A stretch of DNA of 64,000 nt from Bin87 sp965262485 (GCA_965262485.1 OZ253540.1:558001-622000); one strand, 5' to 3'; positions 33,577 through 41,407 are shown, counted from the stretch's first letter. The notes: a model not told the origin generated them from the letters alone. Made by a program: numbers and translations.

Positions 33577-34203
33577 TCAGGCTCGGCTCTTGCCGGTTTT
33601 GCGGATAGTCACTGAACTGTTGGGAGCCCCGGGCACGCCGCCTTTGACCATCAGGAGATTCCGTTCCGTATCTACGCGTACCACTTCCAGACCCTTGCAC
33701 GTTACCCTGCGGTTACCCATGTGTCCGGACATTTTGAGGCCTTTGAACACCTTGCCGGGGGTGGTTCCCCCGCCAATGGAGCCAGGCGCGCGCTGCCGGT
33801 CGGATTGGCCGTGGGTGCGTGGACCGCCGTGGAAACCGTGCCGTTTCATCGTACCGGCAAATCCCTTACCCTTGGACTTGCCTATGATGTCCACAATCTC
33901 ACCGGGCTCGAATATATCCACGGTTACCAGTTGACCGACTTCATACCCCGCGATGTCGCTGGCCGGTACTTCTTGAAGCCGGCGCCCGATCTGACTGCCC
34001 TTGAGGTGGCCGCTTTCGGGTTTGTTGGGCTTGCGAACCCTGCCGAAACCAAGCTGAACGGATTCGTGCCCGTCCTTTTCGACGGTACGGATTTGCGTTA
34101 CCGAACACGGACCCGCCTCGATGATGGTTACTGGCACCACATGTCCGGCGTCATTGAACACCTGGGTCATTCCGATTTTTTTGCCTAGAAACGCGTTGAG
34201 CAT
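33577..34203 (-). CDS. rplC: Ribosomal protein L3
   Basis: The 208-residue protein reads 'FLGKKIGMTQVFNDAGHVVP', 'GKGFAGTMKRHGFHGGPRTHG' pattern near residue 122-142, and 'RQRAPGSIGGGTTPGKVFKGLKMSGHMG' pattern near 145-172, including the glutamine region methylated in other bacteria. It lies 128 nt after rpsJ, the widest gap in the S10 part. Confidence 0.97.
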   Translation of the reverse strand: MLNAFLGKKIGMTQVFNDAGHVVPVTIIEAGPCSVTQIRTVEKDGHESVQLGFGRVRKPNKPESGHLKGSQIGRRLQEVPASDIAGYEVGQLVTVDIFEPGEIVDIIGKSKGKGFAGTMKRHGFHGGPRTHGQSDRQRAPGSIGGGTTPGKVFKGLKMSGHMGNRRVTCKGLEVVRVDTERNLLMVKGGVPGAPNSSVTIRKTGKSRA

Positions 34204-34253
34204 ATTGGTTCTCTTTTCGGGTTTCGATTTGTGAATGGTTTGGACAGATGAAT

Positions 34254-34281
34254 CGGCGGCGGTGGCTCGTGAGCCTGCCGC
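34254..34281 (-). promoter_or_regulatory. Hairpin in the rpsJ-rplC intergenic leader
   Basis: The 128-nt gap between rpsJ and rplC holds a GC-rich hairpin: GGCTC/GAGCC around a GT loop, extended by GGCGG/CCGCC with a mismatch and bulge. It could be an attenuation or feedback site, but there is no T-run and no known match. Confidence 0.3.
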
Positions 34282-34331
34282 CAGCCAGGATGTTCTTTAT
34301 TTTGACGGAGTCGGTGGAGGGTCAAGCCTGA

Positions 34332-34643
34332 TTAGAGCTTGATTGAGATATCCACCCCTGCCGGCATGTTGAGCCTGGTCAAAGCGTCTATCGTTTTGCT
34401 GGTGGGTTCCATGATGTCCAACAGGCGCTTGTGTGTGCGAATTTCGAAGTGTTCCCGGGAATCTTTATCAACGTGGGGCCCACGAATGACACAGAACCTT
34501 CTGATTTGAGTGGGCAGCGGGACTGGCCCGGCCACACGAGCGCCGGTCAATTCGGCCGTTTCCACTATTTGCACACTGGATTGGTCAAGGACTTTGTGGT
34601 CAAAGGCCTTGAGTATGATTCGCATTTGTTGCCGGGAAACCAT
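34332..34643 (-). CDS. rpsJ: Ribosomal protein S10
   Basis: The product of about 103 residues has 'MRIILKAFDHKVLDQSSVQI', 'GPVPLPTQIRRFCVIRGPH' and 'EIRTHKRLLDIMEPTSKTID', diagnostic of S10/NusE. The start is ambiguous: ATG 34643 is used here, TTG 34658 and ATG 34625 are in frame, and the AGGAG at about 34664-34668 is badly spaced for all. It follows fusA directly with no tuf gene between. Confidence 0.94.
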   Translation of the reverse strand: MVSRQQMRIILKAFDHKVLDQSSVQIVETAELTGARVAGPVPLPTQIRRFCVIRGPHVDKDSREHFEIRTHKRLLDIMEPTSKTIDALTRLNMPAGVDISIKL

Positions 34644-34699
34644 AAGTGAATGTTGCAACGCTCCTGAATTATGATTGGCTACCGCAGCGCGGATCGCCC

Positions 34700-36781
34700 C
34701 TAACCGGTTTTTACGATGCTTCGCGCCAGGTGCTCCGGTACTGGTTCGTAGTGTCGGAACTCCATCGTGTACGAAGCACGGCCTCTGGTGATAGATCTGA
34801 GAGCCGTTGTGTAAGCAAACGTTTCCCCGAGGGGAATCATTGCCCGCACGGTTTGGAGACCGTCCTGGCCTTCAATGCTTCGGATCTGGGCACGTCTTCC
34901 GCCCAAGTCGCCAAGCACGTCACTCAAGAACTCGCCCGGTGTAACTACTTCCATCTCGAAGAACGGTTCCTGCAACACCGGAGCGCCCTTGCGGGCTCCT
35001 TCCCTAACGGCCAGCATAGCCGCTGAGCGGAAGGCCATTTCAGACGAGTCTACCGTATGGTAGCTACCATCTACCAGAGTGACCTTCAAATCGACCAAAG
35101 GATACCCTGCCATGGGCCCATTGTCCAGTGCCTGTTTCACGCCATTCTCGATACCAGGGATAAATTGGCGAGGGATATCACCGCCGGAGATGCCGTTGAC
35201 GAACAGGTTGCCATCGCCACGTTCCTGGGGTTCGATCACCAACCAAACGTGGCCGTACTGACCGTGTCCGCCCGTCTGACGGACGAAACGGCCTTCGATA
35301 CGCACCGGTTTGGTGAGGGTTTCGCGGTAGGCAACGCGGGGTTGTCCCACGCGAGCTTCAACGTCGAATTCGCGGCGCATACGGTCAACCAGAACCTCCA
35401 GGTGGAGTTCACCCATACCGGAGATCACGGTCTGGCCGGTTTCGTCGTTGAACCGGACTACGAAAGTGGGATCCTCTTCCGACAGTTTGCGCAGGGCTTC
35501 GCCAAGCTTGTCCTGGTCGGCACGGGTGGCCGGTTCGATAGCGACGGAAACGACGGGCTCCGGGAAATGTGGCGGTTCCAGGATCACAGGCCGGTGATCG
35601 GTGCAAATGGTGTCGCCGGTGAAAGTATCTTTCAGACCGACGGCGGCGCAGATATTGCCGGAAGTAATCATCTGCAACTCTTCGCGGTGGTTGGCGTGCA
35701 TGCGTAGCAGGCGACCCATGCGTTCGCGGTTGCCACGGGTGGAATTGACAACAACCGCTCCGGACTCTACCTTTCCCGAATAAATGCGCAGGAACACCAG
35801 ACGGCCAACATAAGGGTCTACCACCACTTTGAAGGCCAGAGCGGAAAGCGGTTCGCTATCTACAGGCTCCCGGATTTCAGTAGATTCCGTGCCCGGAACC
35901 GTGCCCTCGACTGCTGGCACGTCCAGCGGCGAGGGGAGGTAACTGATGATTGCATCCAGCAACGGGTGGATACCCTTGCCGCGCATGGCGCTGCCGCACA
36001 AAACGGGAACGAGTTGGCGGCTGATGGTGGCGTTCCGCAGGGCGGCGCGAAGATCATCGCCGCAGATTTCTTCGCCCTCCAGGTACTTTATCAACAGGGC
36101 TTCGTCAGTTTCGACGATTTTCTCAATCATCTCCTGCCGATAATCCTGATAGGACTGCTCGTATTCGGCCGGTATCGGCACGATTTCCGGTGGTTCCGCT
36201 ACGTCATCCCGGCCATCTGAATACATGATGGCCTGGCCTTCAATTAGATCCACCACTCCGCGGAACTGGTCTTCAGATCCGATGGGCACCTGCACCGGAA
36301 CGGGGTTTCCCTTCAGGCGTCGTCGTACCGATTCAATGGTGCGTTCATAGGAAGCGCCGACCCGGTCCATCTTGTTGACGAAACAGATTCGAGGCACGTT
36401 GTAGGTGTCTGCTTGCCGCCATACCGTTTCCGACTGGGGTTGGACACCGGCTACAGCGTCCAGTACAACGATACCGCCGTCCAGCACTCGCAGGCTGCGT
36501 TCAACTTCTGCGGTGAAGTCTACGTGGCCAGGCGTGTCGATGATGTTGACCTGATGGTTGCGCCAATACGCAGTGGTAGCGGCGGCAGTGATTGTGATGC
36601 CTCTTTCCTTTTCCTGAGGCATCCAGTCCATTGCGGTCGTGCCCTGATCCACGCCGCCTACCTTGCGGATGCGGCCCGTAAGGTAAAGCACGCGCTCCGT
36701 TACGGTGGTCTTACCGGCGTCGATGTGGGCGATAAACCCTATGTTGCGAAGATTCTTCGCTGGGGTTTGAACAGTAGTCAT
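34700..36781 (-). CDS. fusA: Elongation factor G
   Basis: The 693-residue translocation GTPase has the P-loop 'IGFIAHIDAGKTTVTERVL', switch II 'IDTPGHVDFTAEVERSLRV', 'VNKMDRVGASYERTIESV' and C-terminal domains with 'VSGMGELHLEVLVDRMRREF' and 'RAMIPLGETFAYTTALRSIT'. Length is full. It follows rpsG by 102 nt. In many bacteria tuf comes next; here rpsJ does. Confidence 0.97.
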   Translation of the reverse strand: MTTVQTPAKNLRNIGFIAHIDAGKTTVTERVLYLTGRIRKVGGVDQGTTAMDWMPQEKERGITITAAATTAYWRNHQVNIIDTPGHVDFTAEVERSLRVLDGGIVVLDAVAGVQPQSETVWRQADTYNVPRICFVNKMDRVGASYERTIESVRRRLKGNPVPVQVPIGSEDQFRGVVDLIEGQAIMYSDGRDDVAEPPEIVPIPAEYEQSYQDYRQEMIEKIVETDEALLIKYLEGEEICGDDLRAALRNATISRQLVPVLCGSAMRGKGIHPLLDAIISYLPSPLDVPAVEGTVPGTESTEIREPVDSEPLSALAFKVVVDPYVGRLVFLRIYSGKVESGAVVVNSTRGNRERMGRLLRMHANHREELQMITSGNICAAVGLKDTFTGDTICTDHRPVILEPPHFPEPVVSVAIEPATRADQDKLGEALRKLSEEDPTFVVRFNDETGQTVISGMGELHLEVLVDRMRREFDVEARVGQPRVAYRETLTKPVRIEGRFVRQTGGHGQYGHVWLVIEPQERGDGNLFVNGISGGDIPRQFIPGIENGVKQALDNGPMAGYPLVDLKVTLVDGSYHTVDSSEMAFRSAAMLAVREGARKGAPVLQEPFFEMEVVTPGEFLSDVLGDLGGRRAQIRSIEGQDGLQTVRAMIPLGETFAYTTALRSITRGRASYTMEFRHYEPVPEHLARSIVKTG

Positions 36782-36883
36782 CCAGATTCCTAATATTACC
36801 GATTGAAGATGCGCGGGCGATGGTGATTATTATTTGAGACGCTGAATGTATTGCGCGATATAAAGCCGCGGGATTGATTGAAT

Positions 36884-37354
36884 CTATCTGCGGTAATGTA
36901 CGAACGCTCGGTTGGCCTCGGCCATCCGGTGCAGTTCTTCCCGGCGACGGACGGCTGAACCCTCGCCCCGGGCGGCATCCAGAAACTCATTGGCCAACCC
37001 ACGCGCCATGCGAATTCCGTTGCGGGCGCGGGCGCCGCGAATTATCCAGCGCATGGCCAGCGCTTCGCTGCGGGTGGTGCGTAGTTCCACCGGAACCTGA
37101 TAAGTGGCGCCGCCAACGCGCCGGGGACGCACTTCCACCAGGGGGGTTGCGTTCCGTAGCGCGGTGGAGAACACGGTCATTGGGTCCTGGCTGGAATCCA
37201 CGCGAACCAGTTCCAGAGCGTCGTACACCAGACGTTGGGCCGTGGACTTCTTTCCCTTCAACATCACCCGGTTGATGAACTTGGACAACTCGAGGTTGTT
37301 GTACCTCGGGTCCGGTTTGATGATGCGGGGTTCTGCACGTCGCCTTCGTGACAT
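36884..37354 (-). CDS. rpsG: Ribosomal protein S7
   Basis: The 156-residue 30S head assembly protein reads 'SRRRRAEPRIIKPDPRYNN', 'SKFINRVMLKGKKSTAQRLVYDAL' pattern near residue 23-46, and 'YQVPVELRTTRSEALAMRWI'. Start ATG 37354; the frame upstream overlaps a hairpin and is rejected. It lies 84 nt after rpsL. Confidence 0.96.
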   Translation of the reverse strand: MSRRRRAEPRIIKPDPRYNNLELSKFINRVMLKGKKSTAQRLVYDALELVRVDSSQDPMTVFSTALRNATPLVEVRPRRVGGATYQVPVELRTTRSEALAMRWIIRGARARNGIRMARGLANEFLDAARGEGSAVRRREELHRMAEANRAFVHYRR

Positions 37355-37382
37355 ATCACTATCTACCTTATTGTTAGAGTAA

Positions 37383-37407
37383 GCCACCCCCCCGGTCGGG
37401 GGGGTGA
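37383..37407 (-). promoter_or_regulatory. GC hairpin between rpsL and rpsG
   Basis: CACCCCCCCG and its complement form a compact hairpin with a 3-nt loop in the 84-nt rpsL-rpsG gap. There is no T-run. It may slow transcription or protect the mRNA. Confidence 0.4.
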
Positions 37408-37438
37408 TGTTCAACAAGCTTTCGACTGGCGCGGAGAC

Positions 37439-37849
37439 TCAGCCCTTGCGAGTGCCGTACTTGCTTCGGCCCTGGCGGCGCCCGCCTACACCTTCGGTAT
37501 CAAGGTTGCTGCGTACTACGTGATAGCGTACACCCGGCAGGTCTTTGACGCGACCACCGCGAATAAGGACCACCGAGTGTTCTTGCAGATTGTGACCTTC
37601 GCCGCCGATGTAGGCGGTTACTTCCACGCCATTGGTGAGCCTGACCCGGCAAATCTTACGCAGTGCGGAGTTCGGCTTTTTGGGGGTCATGGTCCGAACC
37701 TGGATGCAAACACCTCGGCGTTGCGGGCAACCTGGCCCCCAGCGCGTGCGGTTGCGCAAGGAGTTCTGGACCCAATGCAAGGCCGGAGCTTTGGTCCCTT
37801 TACGCACCGGCTTGCGACCTTTTCTAACCAATTGATTTACGGTTGGCAT
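37439..37849 (-). CDS. rpsL: Ribosomal protein S12
   Basis: The 136-residue decoding-centre protein reads 'MPTVNQLVRKGRKPVRKGTK', 'TMTPKKPNSALRK' and 'EHSVVLIRGGRVKDLPGVRYH' pattern, with the usual lysines at the streptomycin-sensitivity positions. A roughly 13-residue insertion ('WVQNSLRNRTRWGPG') lies between 'PALH' and 'CPQRRGVC', the same place as the known insertion in Firmicutes S12. It heads the superoperon, 53 nt downstream of a consensus promoter; the ATG at 37849 is used rather than an upstream in-frame ATG. Confidence 0.97.
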   Translation of the reverse strand: MPTVNQLVRKGRKPVRKGTKAPALHWVQNSLRNRTRWGPGCPQRRGVCIQVRTMTPKKPNSALRKICRVRLTNGVEVTAYIGGEGHNLQEHSVVLIRGGRVKDLPGVRYHVVRSNLDTEGVGGRRQGRSKYGTRKG

Positions 37850-37901
37850 AATTCGCCTCTCGCTGCCGAAACAGGAATAAAAATCGGTGCAGCGACAGAC
37901 A

Positions 37902-37931
37902 ATTGTACCCACGGCTGTGAAAGAATGTCAA
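37902..37931 (-). promoter_or_regulatory. Promoter of the ribosomal protein superoperon
   Basis: On the minus strand TTGACA (37926-37931), an 18-nt spacer and TACAAT (37902-37907) lie 53 nt before the rpsL ATG. It is the best promoter match upstream of a 21-kb run of same-strand genes. A family A repeat begins 14 nt behind the -35 box. Confidence 0.75.
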
Positions 37932-37944
37932 CCAACTATCTGTC

Positions 37945-38147
37945 CTCACGCGTACCCGCTTTGTCAAACCAAACCGGCCTACTGTCAATGCGAGGAGCGC
38001 CCGCTCATCCTGAGCTTGTCGAGGGACGTGGCAACCTCGCTGAGGTTGAACCCACGTCGGCAAACCACCATTGCTATGGCGACGAGATTGCCAACCCCCG
38101 CATCGAGTACGGGGTCGCAATGACAGATTAAAGCGGGTGCGCGTGAG
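37945..38147. repeat. Family A palindromic repeat, copy 3, with a nested repeat
   Basis: The left end CTCACGCGTACCCGCTTTGT (37945-37964) is answered by AAGCGGGTGCGCGTGAG at 38131-38147, with TGTCAATGCGAGGAGCG inside. A different common repeat (CTCATCCTGAGCTTGTCGA, about 38003-38021) interrupts the left arm. The loop region has GTTGAACCCACGTCGGCAAA as in copies 4 and 5. Confidence 0.85.
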
Positions 38148-38223
38148 CCTACTAACGGCCTCAAATTTGGTGGGCAGTTTTGTGCAGATAAGCAAGTTCT
38201 GTGTCCCGCGCACGTTCGCGCCG

Positions 38224-38252
38224 CAGGGCCTTTTCAAAGTCCTCCGACCTCG
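38224..38252. repeat. Family B repeat end, solitary
   Basis: CAGGGCCTTTTCAAAGT (38224-38240) followed by CCTCCGACCTC is identical over 28 nt to the start of the repeat at 57482. No partner end is seen nearby. Confidence 0.6.
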
Positions 38253-38325
38253 GTTCTGTTGCATTTGTAGGATAGTTAGGCGGGTTCCGTTTGATTTCGG
38301 TTGTCATGAGTGACAGGATGACTGC

Positions 38326-38443
38326 GGCATAGTCGTGGGAAGTCCCACAGCATCCACATAGGCACCACAGGGTTTCACCGGATAGAGGCATCGTGCCTCT
38401 CTTGCGGGAAGCCCTGTGCTTTCGGGAACCCGGCGACTATGCC
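38326..38443 (+). ncRNA. Candidate structured RNA (unclassified) upstream of a lipoprotein gene
   Basis: A perfect 10-bp helix GGCATAGTCG (38326-38335)/CGACTATGCC (38434-38443) encloses several helices. They are GTGGG-aagt-CCCAC (38335-38348); CACAGGGTTTC (38366-38376) with GAAGCCCTGTG (38408-38418); inside it AGAGGCA-tcg-TGCCTCT (38384-38400); and a short CGG/CCG hairpin near 38423-38432. It ends 36 nt before the lipoprotein ATG. The multi-branched shape resembles a cis-regulatory RNA. I do not recognise it as a known riboswitch class. The strand is assumed from the downstream gene. Confidence 0.45.
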
Positions 38444-38479
38444 AAGTAGCCCTATCCTGGCCGCAAGGGAGGTTCCAGA

Positions 38480-39321
38480 ATGAATTACACCAGGGTCGCC
38501 TCCGCTTTGGTCGGTGCCGCTTTGATCATAACAACAGGCCTGCTGTGTGCAGCGGCCTGCACCGCGCCGAAGCCTTTACCCACCCACACGCCCTACCCAA
38601 CCTACACCCCTACCCGCCGACACCAACGCCCAGGGCAACACTGCCCTCTCGCCCAACATTGCCCCCAAGACCGCCGCCTATCGTAACATTGCCGCCTATC
38701 GCAACGCTGGGGCCTTTCCCAACACGGCGGCCTATCCCAACGCCGCCGGTGGCAGTGACCGTCCCATCATTGGTACCCAGAATTGTCACTGTGCTGCCTA
38801 CCCCACAGGCATGGGCAGGAACGGGGAGTTGGTATCGAGACACGCAATTTGAAAACAGCCTGATTGCAATCACAAAATCCGAAGGCATTGAGGCTACTGT
38901 TCGCATTGCTACTATGGATGCCGACCCATCTGCTCCGAGCAGCGCGATAAGCCTCTCCCTAGCTTGTCTGGACGATTTCAGAGGCGTTTACCTGCACCCA
39001 TACTCCTACATAGTTCCTCCCTCGGTCGATGGTTATACCTTCGGAGTGTGGAGCTACGACACGGAAGATTATGTAAATAATCAGTTTTACCGATACTCTG
39101 ACCCTACGTTGACCGGGGACGGAGCGGGCATTTACATCACGAACGCCTTACAGACCAGCCAGATATTAACCCTCGTCGAGAACGCCCATCAGGACAATGA
39201 CCCCACCCATTATTTGACCGTTGGGATGTACGACTCTGATGATGATGACGACCTTGGATTGTGGTCGGACTTCGACACCACCGGATTAGAAGACGCTCTG
39301 GAATATCTGGGTTGCTTCTAA
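38480..39321 (+). pseudogene. Putative lipoprotein gene with a frameshift in the Pro/Thr linker
   Basis: ATG 38480 follows GGGAGG and opens a lipoprotein-like signal, 'ALIITTGLLCAAAC' (lipid Cys at about residue 27), then a Pro/Thr linker. This frame degenerates after 'YPTYTPT' (about 38614). The adjacent frame continues the same kind of linker ('PPTPTPRATLPSRPTLPP') and then a globular domain of about 165 residues ending '...LEDALEYLGCF' at 39321. Joining the frames near 38600-38620 gives about 280 residues. One base lost (or two gained) explains it. A sequencing error, a decaying gene or programmed slippage are all possible. The domain is not recognised; it contains several acidic stretches ('DSDDDDDLG'). 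Confidence 0.6.
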
Positions 39322-39425
39322 CGACAACCAGAGGGGCCGCAGGGCATTTCCGGTTCCTTGCCCGGATGATATGCTGGCGGCAATTGAACAGGAGGACGTG
39401 TCAGAATGACTTAACGCCCTGAAAT

Positions 39426-39460
39426 GCCAAACCCCGCTAACACAAATAGCGGGGTTTGGC
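39426..39460 (+). terminator. Hairpin after the lipoprotein gene
   Basis: GCCAAACCCCGCTA (39426-39439) pairs perfectly over 14 bp with TAGCGGGGTTTGGC (39447-39460). The T-run is lacking, but position and strength fit a terminator. Confidence 0.6.
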
Positions 39461-39553
39461 GAAACTTATCCAGCCCTCGGAGAGGGGCATATCTAACACG
39501 GCTGATCTTTGCAACCCTCCAAACGGGCGTATCACAGCCCTATGGAGAGTTTT

Positions 39554-39907
39554 ATGCTGAACGACGTTTCAGTTCAGATCGTTGCATATCTGGTCATCAT
39601 CGCCCTAACGATGACCGCCCGCGCATTGCAACCGCTGATCCAGCGCAGTGCGACCATACTCTGGCGACGCATTTACAGTAGCGCCACCGTTGCCCACTTC
39701 TGGCAACTAGCGTACTGGCGTCGAGCGGTTTTCGTCCTGTGGGTACTGGCCGTCATCGGTTCGTTCTCGGCGGCTTTTGTGATGCGGGACGCCGCCCCGC
39801 TGTCCCTGCAAGGGTGGATGGCCTTTACGCTGGTATCGGCGATGGCTTACAGCGCATGGCTGAGCCTTCGTGGAGCAACCCGCCAAATCCGGCGGCTTTG
39901 GGCATAG
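39554..39907 (+). CDS. Small membrane protein of unknown function
   Basis: The 117-residue product starts 'MLNDVSVQIVAYLVIIALTM' at ATG 39554 behind GGAGAG. It has about three hydrophobic segments (residues 6-25, 55-75 and 80-105) joined by Arg/Trp-rich loops ('AYWRRAVFVLW', 'RGATRQIRRLWA'). I do not recognise a family. It ends 43 nt before the transposase fragment and is preceded by the hairpin at 39426. It could be part of the mobile island. Confidence 0.5.
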   Translation: MLNDVSVQIVAYLVIIALTMTARALQPLIQRSATILWRRIYSSATVAHFWQLAYWRRAVFVLWVLAVIGSFSAAFVMRDAAPLSLQGWMAFTLVSAMAYSAWLSLRGATRQIRRLWA

Positions 39908-39950
39908 GCATCCATGCTACAATCCGGGCCATCAACCTGTCGGAGTGTCA

Positions 39951-40289
39951 ATGATGGCAGAGTTCGCAAAGACCGCAACTGTCAATTGCCCGTACTGCGG
40001 AGACGCCAAAATCGCCCGGTACGGGCGCAATTCCAGCGGCCATCAGCGTTACCGCTGCGCTCCCTGCGGCAAGACGTTCCTGGACACGGGAGCGCTGTAC
40101 GGACATAAGGTTCCTGCCAAGCTGATCGAGGCCGCTGTCAGGATGTATTACGGCGGAATGTCCTACAAGCAAGTCGCCGAGACGATGGCGGCGACTTACG
40201 GCATTTCGGAACCGTCGAAGCAGTCGATTTATGCCTGGGTGCAGGAATACAGTGATGAGTCATCTGTGCGGAGCCAGTTGCAAACGTAA
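39951..40289 (+). CDS. Orphan transposase N-terminal module (zinc ribbon + HTH)
   Basis: The 112-residue frame has a zinc ribbon, 'NCPYCGDAKIARYG' and 'YRCAPCGKTF' (Cys pairs at about 15/18 and 36/39), then a helix-turn-helix region 'MYYGGMSYKQVAETMAATYG', 'SKQSIYAWVQEYSD'. This is the N-terminal DNA-binding part of IS1/IS6-like DDE transposases. The frame stops at 40289 and no DDE catalytic domain follows in any frame before 40413. A perfect 24-bp inverted repeat begins 10 nt later. It is either a truncated transposase or an InsA-like repressor remnant. An extended -10 (TGCTACAAT, 39915-39923) may transcribe it. Confidence 0.65.
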   Translation: MMAEFAKTATVNCPYCGDAKIARYGRNSSGHQRYRCAPCGKTFLDTGALYGHKVPAKLIEAAVRMYYGGMSYKQVAETMAATYGISEPSKQSIYAWVQEYSDESSVRSQLQT

Positions 40290-40298
40290 ACGATCCCC

Positions 40299-40355
40299 GC
40301 CTGCCCGGTGCGATACTTGCCGCCAGCCCGCCGGCAAGTATCGCACCGGGCAGGC
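40299..40355. repeat. Perfect 24-bp inverted repeat with 9-nt loop
   Basis: Bases 40299-40322 are the exact reverse complement of 40332-40355; the loop is CCAGCCCGC. It lies 10 nt after the transposase fragment and 59 nt before the 3' end of the convergent HEPN gene, so it could terminate both. Its length and lack of mismatch are unusual for a plain terminator. Confidence 0.85.
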
Positions 40356-40413
40356 AACTCCCCAGCAGATAGGCGCGGCGGTTGAAAAGAAAAGCCACTC
40401 AAAGCGCGCGCCA

Positions 40414-41307
40414 CTAGCGTAGCACCACGTCGTCACGGGTCATAAATAAACGCCCATGTTGCTGACCACGGATTAAATCCTTGACGACTTCTTCGCAACA
40501 CTTCAGCAGCACTTTCAACCGCTTCACGACACCAAGGGTATCAGAGTAATGCTGCACTCCCATAAGACCAAATCGACTGACCTGAACAACGTCGCAGTCG
40601 GCGTCAGGAGGGGCGGGATACCTCGCAGGCATATTGTGCGGCCAGAAAATGCACCCGAAGATAAACAAGCCCAAGAGAGCCTTCACGTGACGAGTACGTT
40701 CCTTTAGTTCCTTGTTCACGTCAGAAGGGCGCACGGAGCGCGCGGGAACCCCCCGGTCGAGGGCCATCTGCTCCTGAAGGAGTACAAATCCGGCACCAGC
40801 AAGCGCATCGTCGTGGTTCACGGAGTCATACAGGCGAATCAGCTTATTGACTTCATCTACGCCCATTCGAAACGCGGAAAGGTAGATGGCTCTCCAGTCT
40901 GCGTCGGTCAATTTTGCTCTCGAAGAGCTGGGCGACTGCACATGGTCGCGTACTCTGGAAAGGTGACTGGGAGCATCATACGCGGGCCCTTCCACGTAGA
41001 AAACGGAGAGAACTTCGCTAAAACGGTCGACAAGACCACTTTGCCCGAGGACCTCCTCTAGGAGCGAGATGTAGAGCTCGATGTAATTGTGCCTGAATTC
41101 GCCCTTGAGTTTGTCGTAGCTGTAGCCTGAGGCCGCAGCAAGGCCCTTCACGGCCATCTCCATCGCCTGCTGTAGGTGGAAAATCGTCTGCGGTTCCAAT
41201 CCACGCTTGTGTGAGATACGTTTCGCAACTTGGATATTTTTGTCAGCCTGGCCAAACCACTCGGTGGCCCGATCTGCTCTAACTTGGTTATCAACGGAAG
41301 TAGCCAT
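40414..41307 (-). CDS. HEPN-domain-like protein with C-terminal extension
   Basis: The first 150 residues of this 297-residue protein look like a HEPN domain: 'ATEWFGQADKNIQVAKR', then 'QTIFHLQQAMEMAVKGLAAASGYSY' pattern near residue 40-64, and a later helix 'RHNYIELYISLLEEVLG'. HEPN domains are helical bundles, many acting as RNases in defence or toxin modules. The usual R-x4-6-H catalytic motif is not clear ('RHNYIE' is not a good match), so activity is uncertain. The C-terminal half is not recognised. No nucleotidyltransferase partner is adjacent. It sits alone in the accessory island. Confidence 0.55.
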   Translation of the reverse strand: MATSVDNQVRADRATEWFGQADKNIQVAKRISHKRGLEPQTIFHLQQAMEMAVKGLAAASGYSYDKLKGEFRHNYIELYISLLEEVLGQSGLVDRFSEVLSVFYVEGPAYDAPSHLSRVRDHVQSPSSSRAKLTDADWRAIYLSAFRMGVDEVNKLIRLYDSVNHDDALAGAGFVLLQEQMALDRGVPARSVRPSDVNKELKERTRHVKALLGLFIFGCIFWPHNMPARYPAPPDADCDVVQVSRFGLMGVQHYSDTLGVVKRLKVLLKCCEEVVKDLIRGQQHGRLFMTRDDVVLR

Positions 41308-41338
41308 ACAACTATCGCCTGACCGGAAGGATTCATGG

Positions 41339-41407
41339 AACTAAGAGGCTATCCTAAAACGGGTAACACCCGCACGGAAAAGGGATTATTAGGATAGGCT
41401 CTTAGTT
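41339..41407. mobile_element. 69-bp MITE-like element
   Basis: AACTAAGAGGCTATCCTAA (41339-41357) and TTAGGATAGGCTCTTAGTT (41389-41407) are inverted repeats with one mismatch, around a 31-bp centre containing GGGTAACACCC. Ends of the type GAGCCTATCCTAA resemble insertion-sequence termini. No transposase is inside. Confidence 0.65.

Noticed and set aside
38161..38391. Minus-strand frame of 76 codons containing 'EPRSEDFEKALRRE'
   Set aside because: The SEDFEKAL part is the translation of the family B repeat end, which also appears in a frame at 57443; there is no good ribosome-binding site.
40231..40422. Plus-strand frame with CDTC-like Cys pairs, seeming zinc finger
   Set aside because: The motif is created by the 24-bp inverted repeat; it lacks a ribosome-binding site and conservation.
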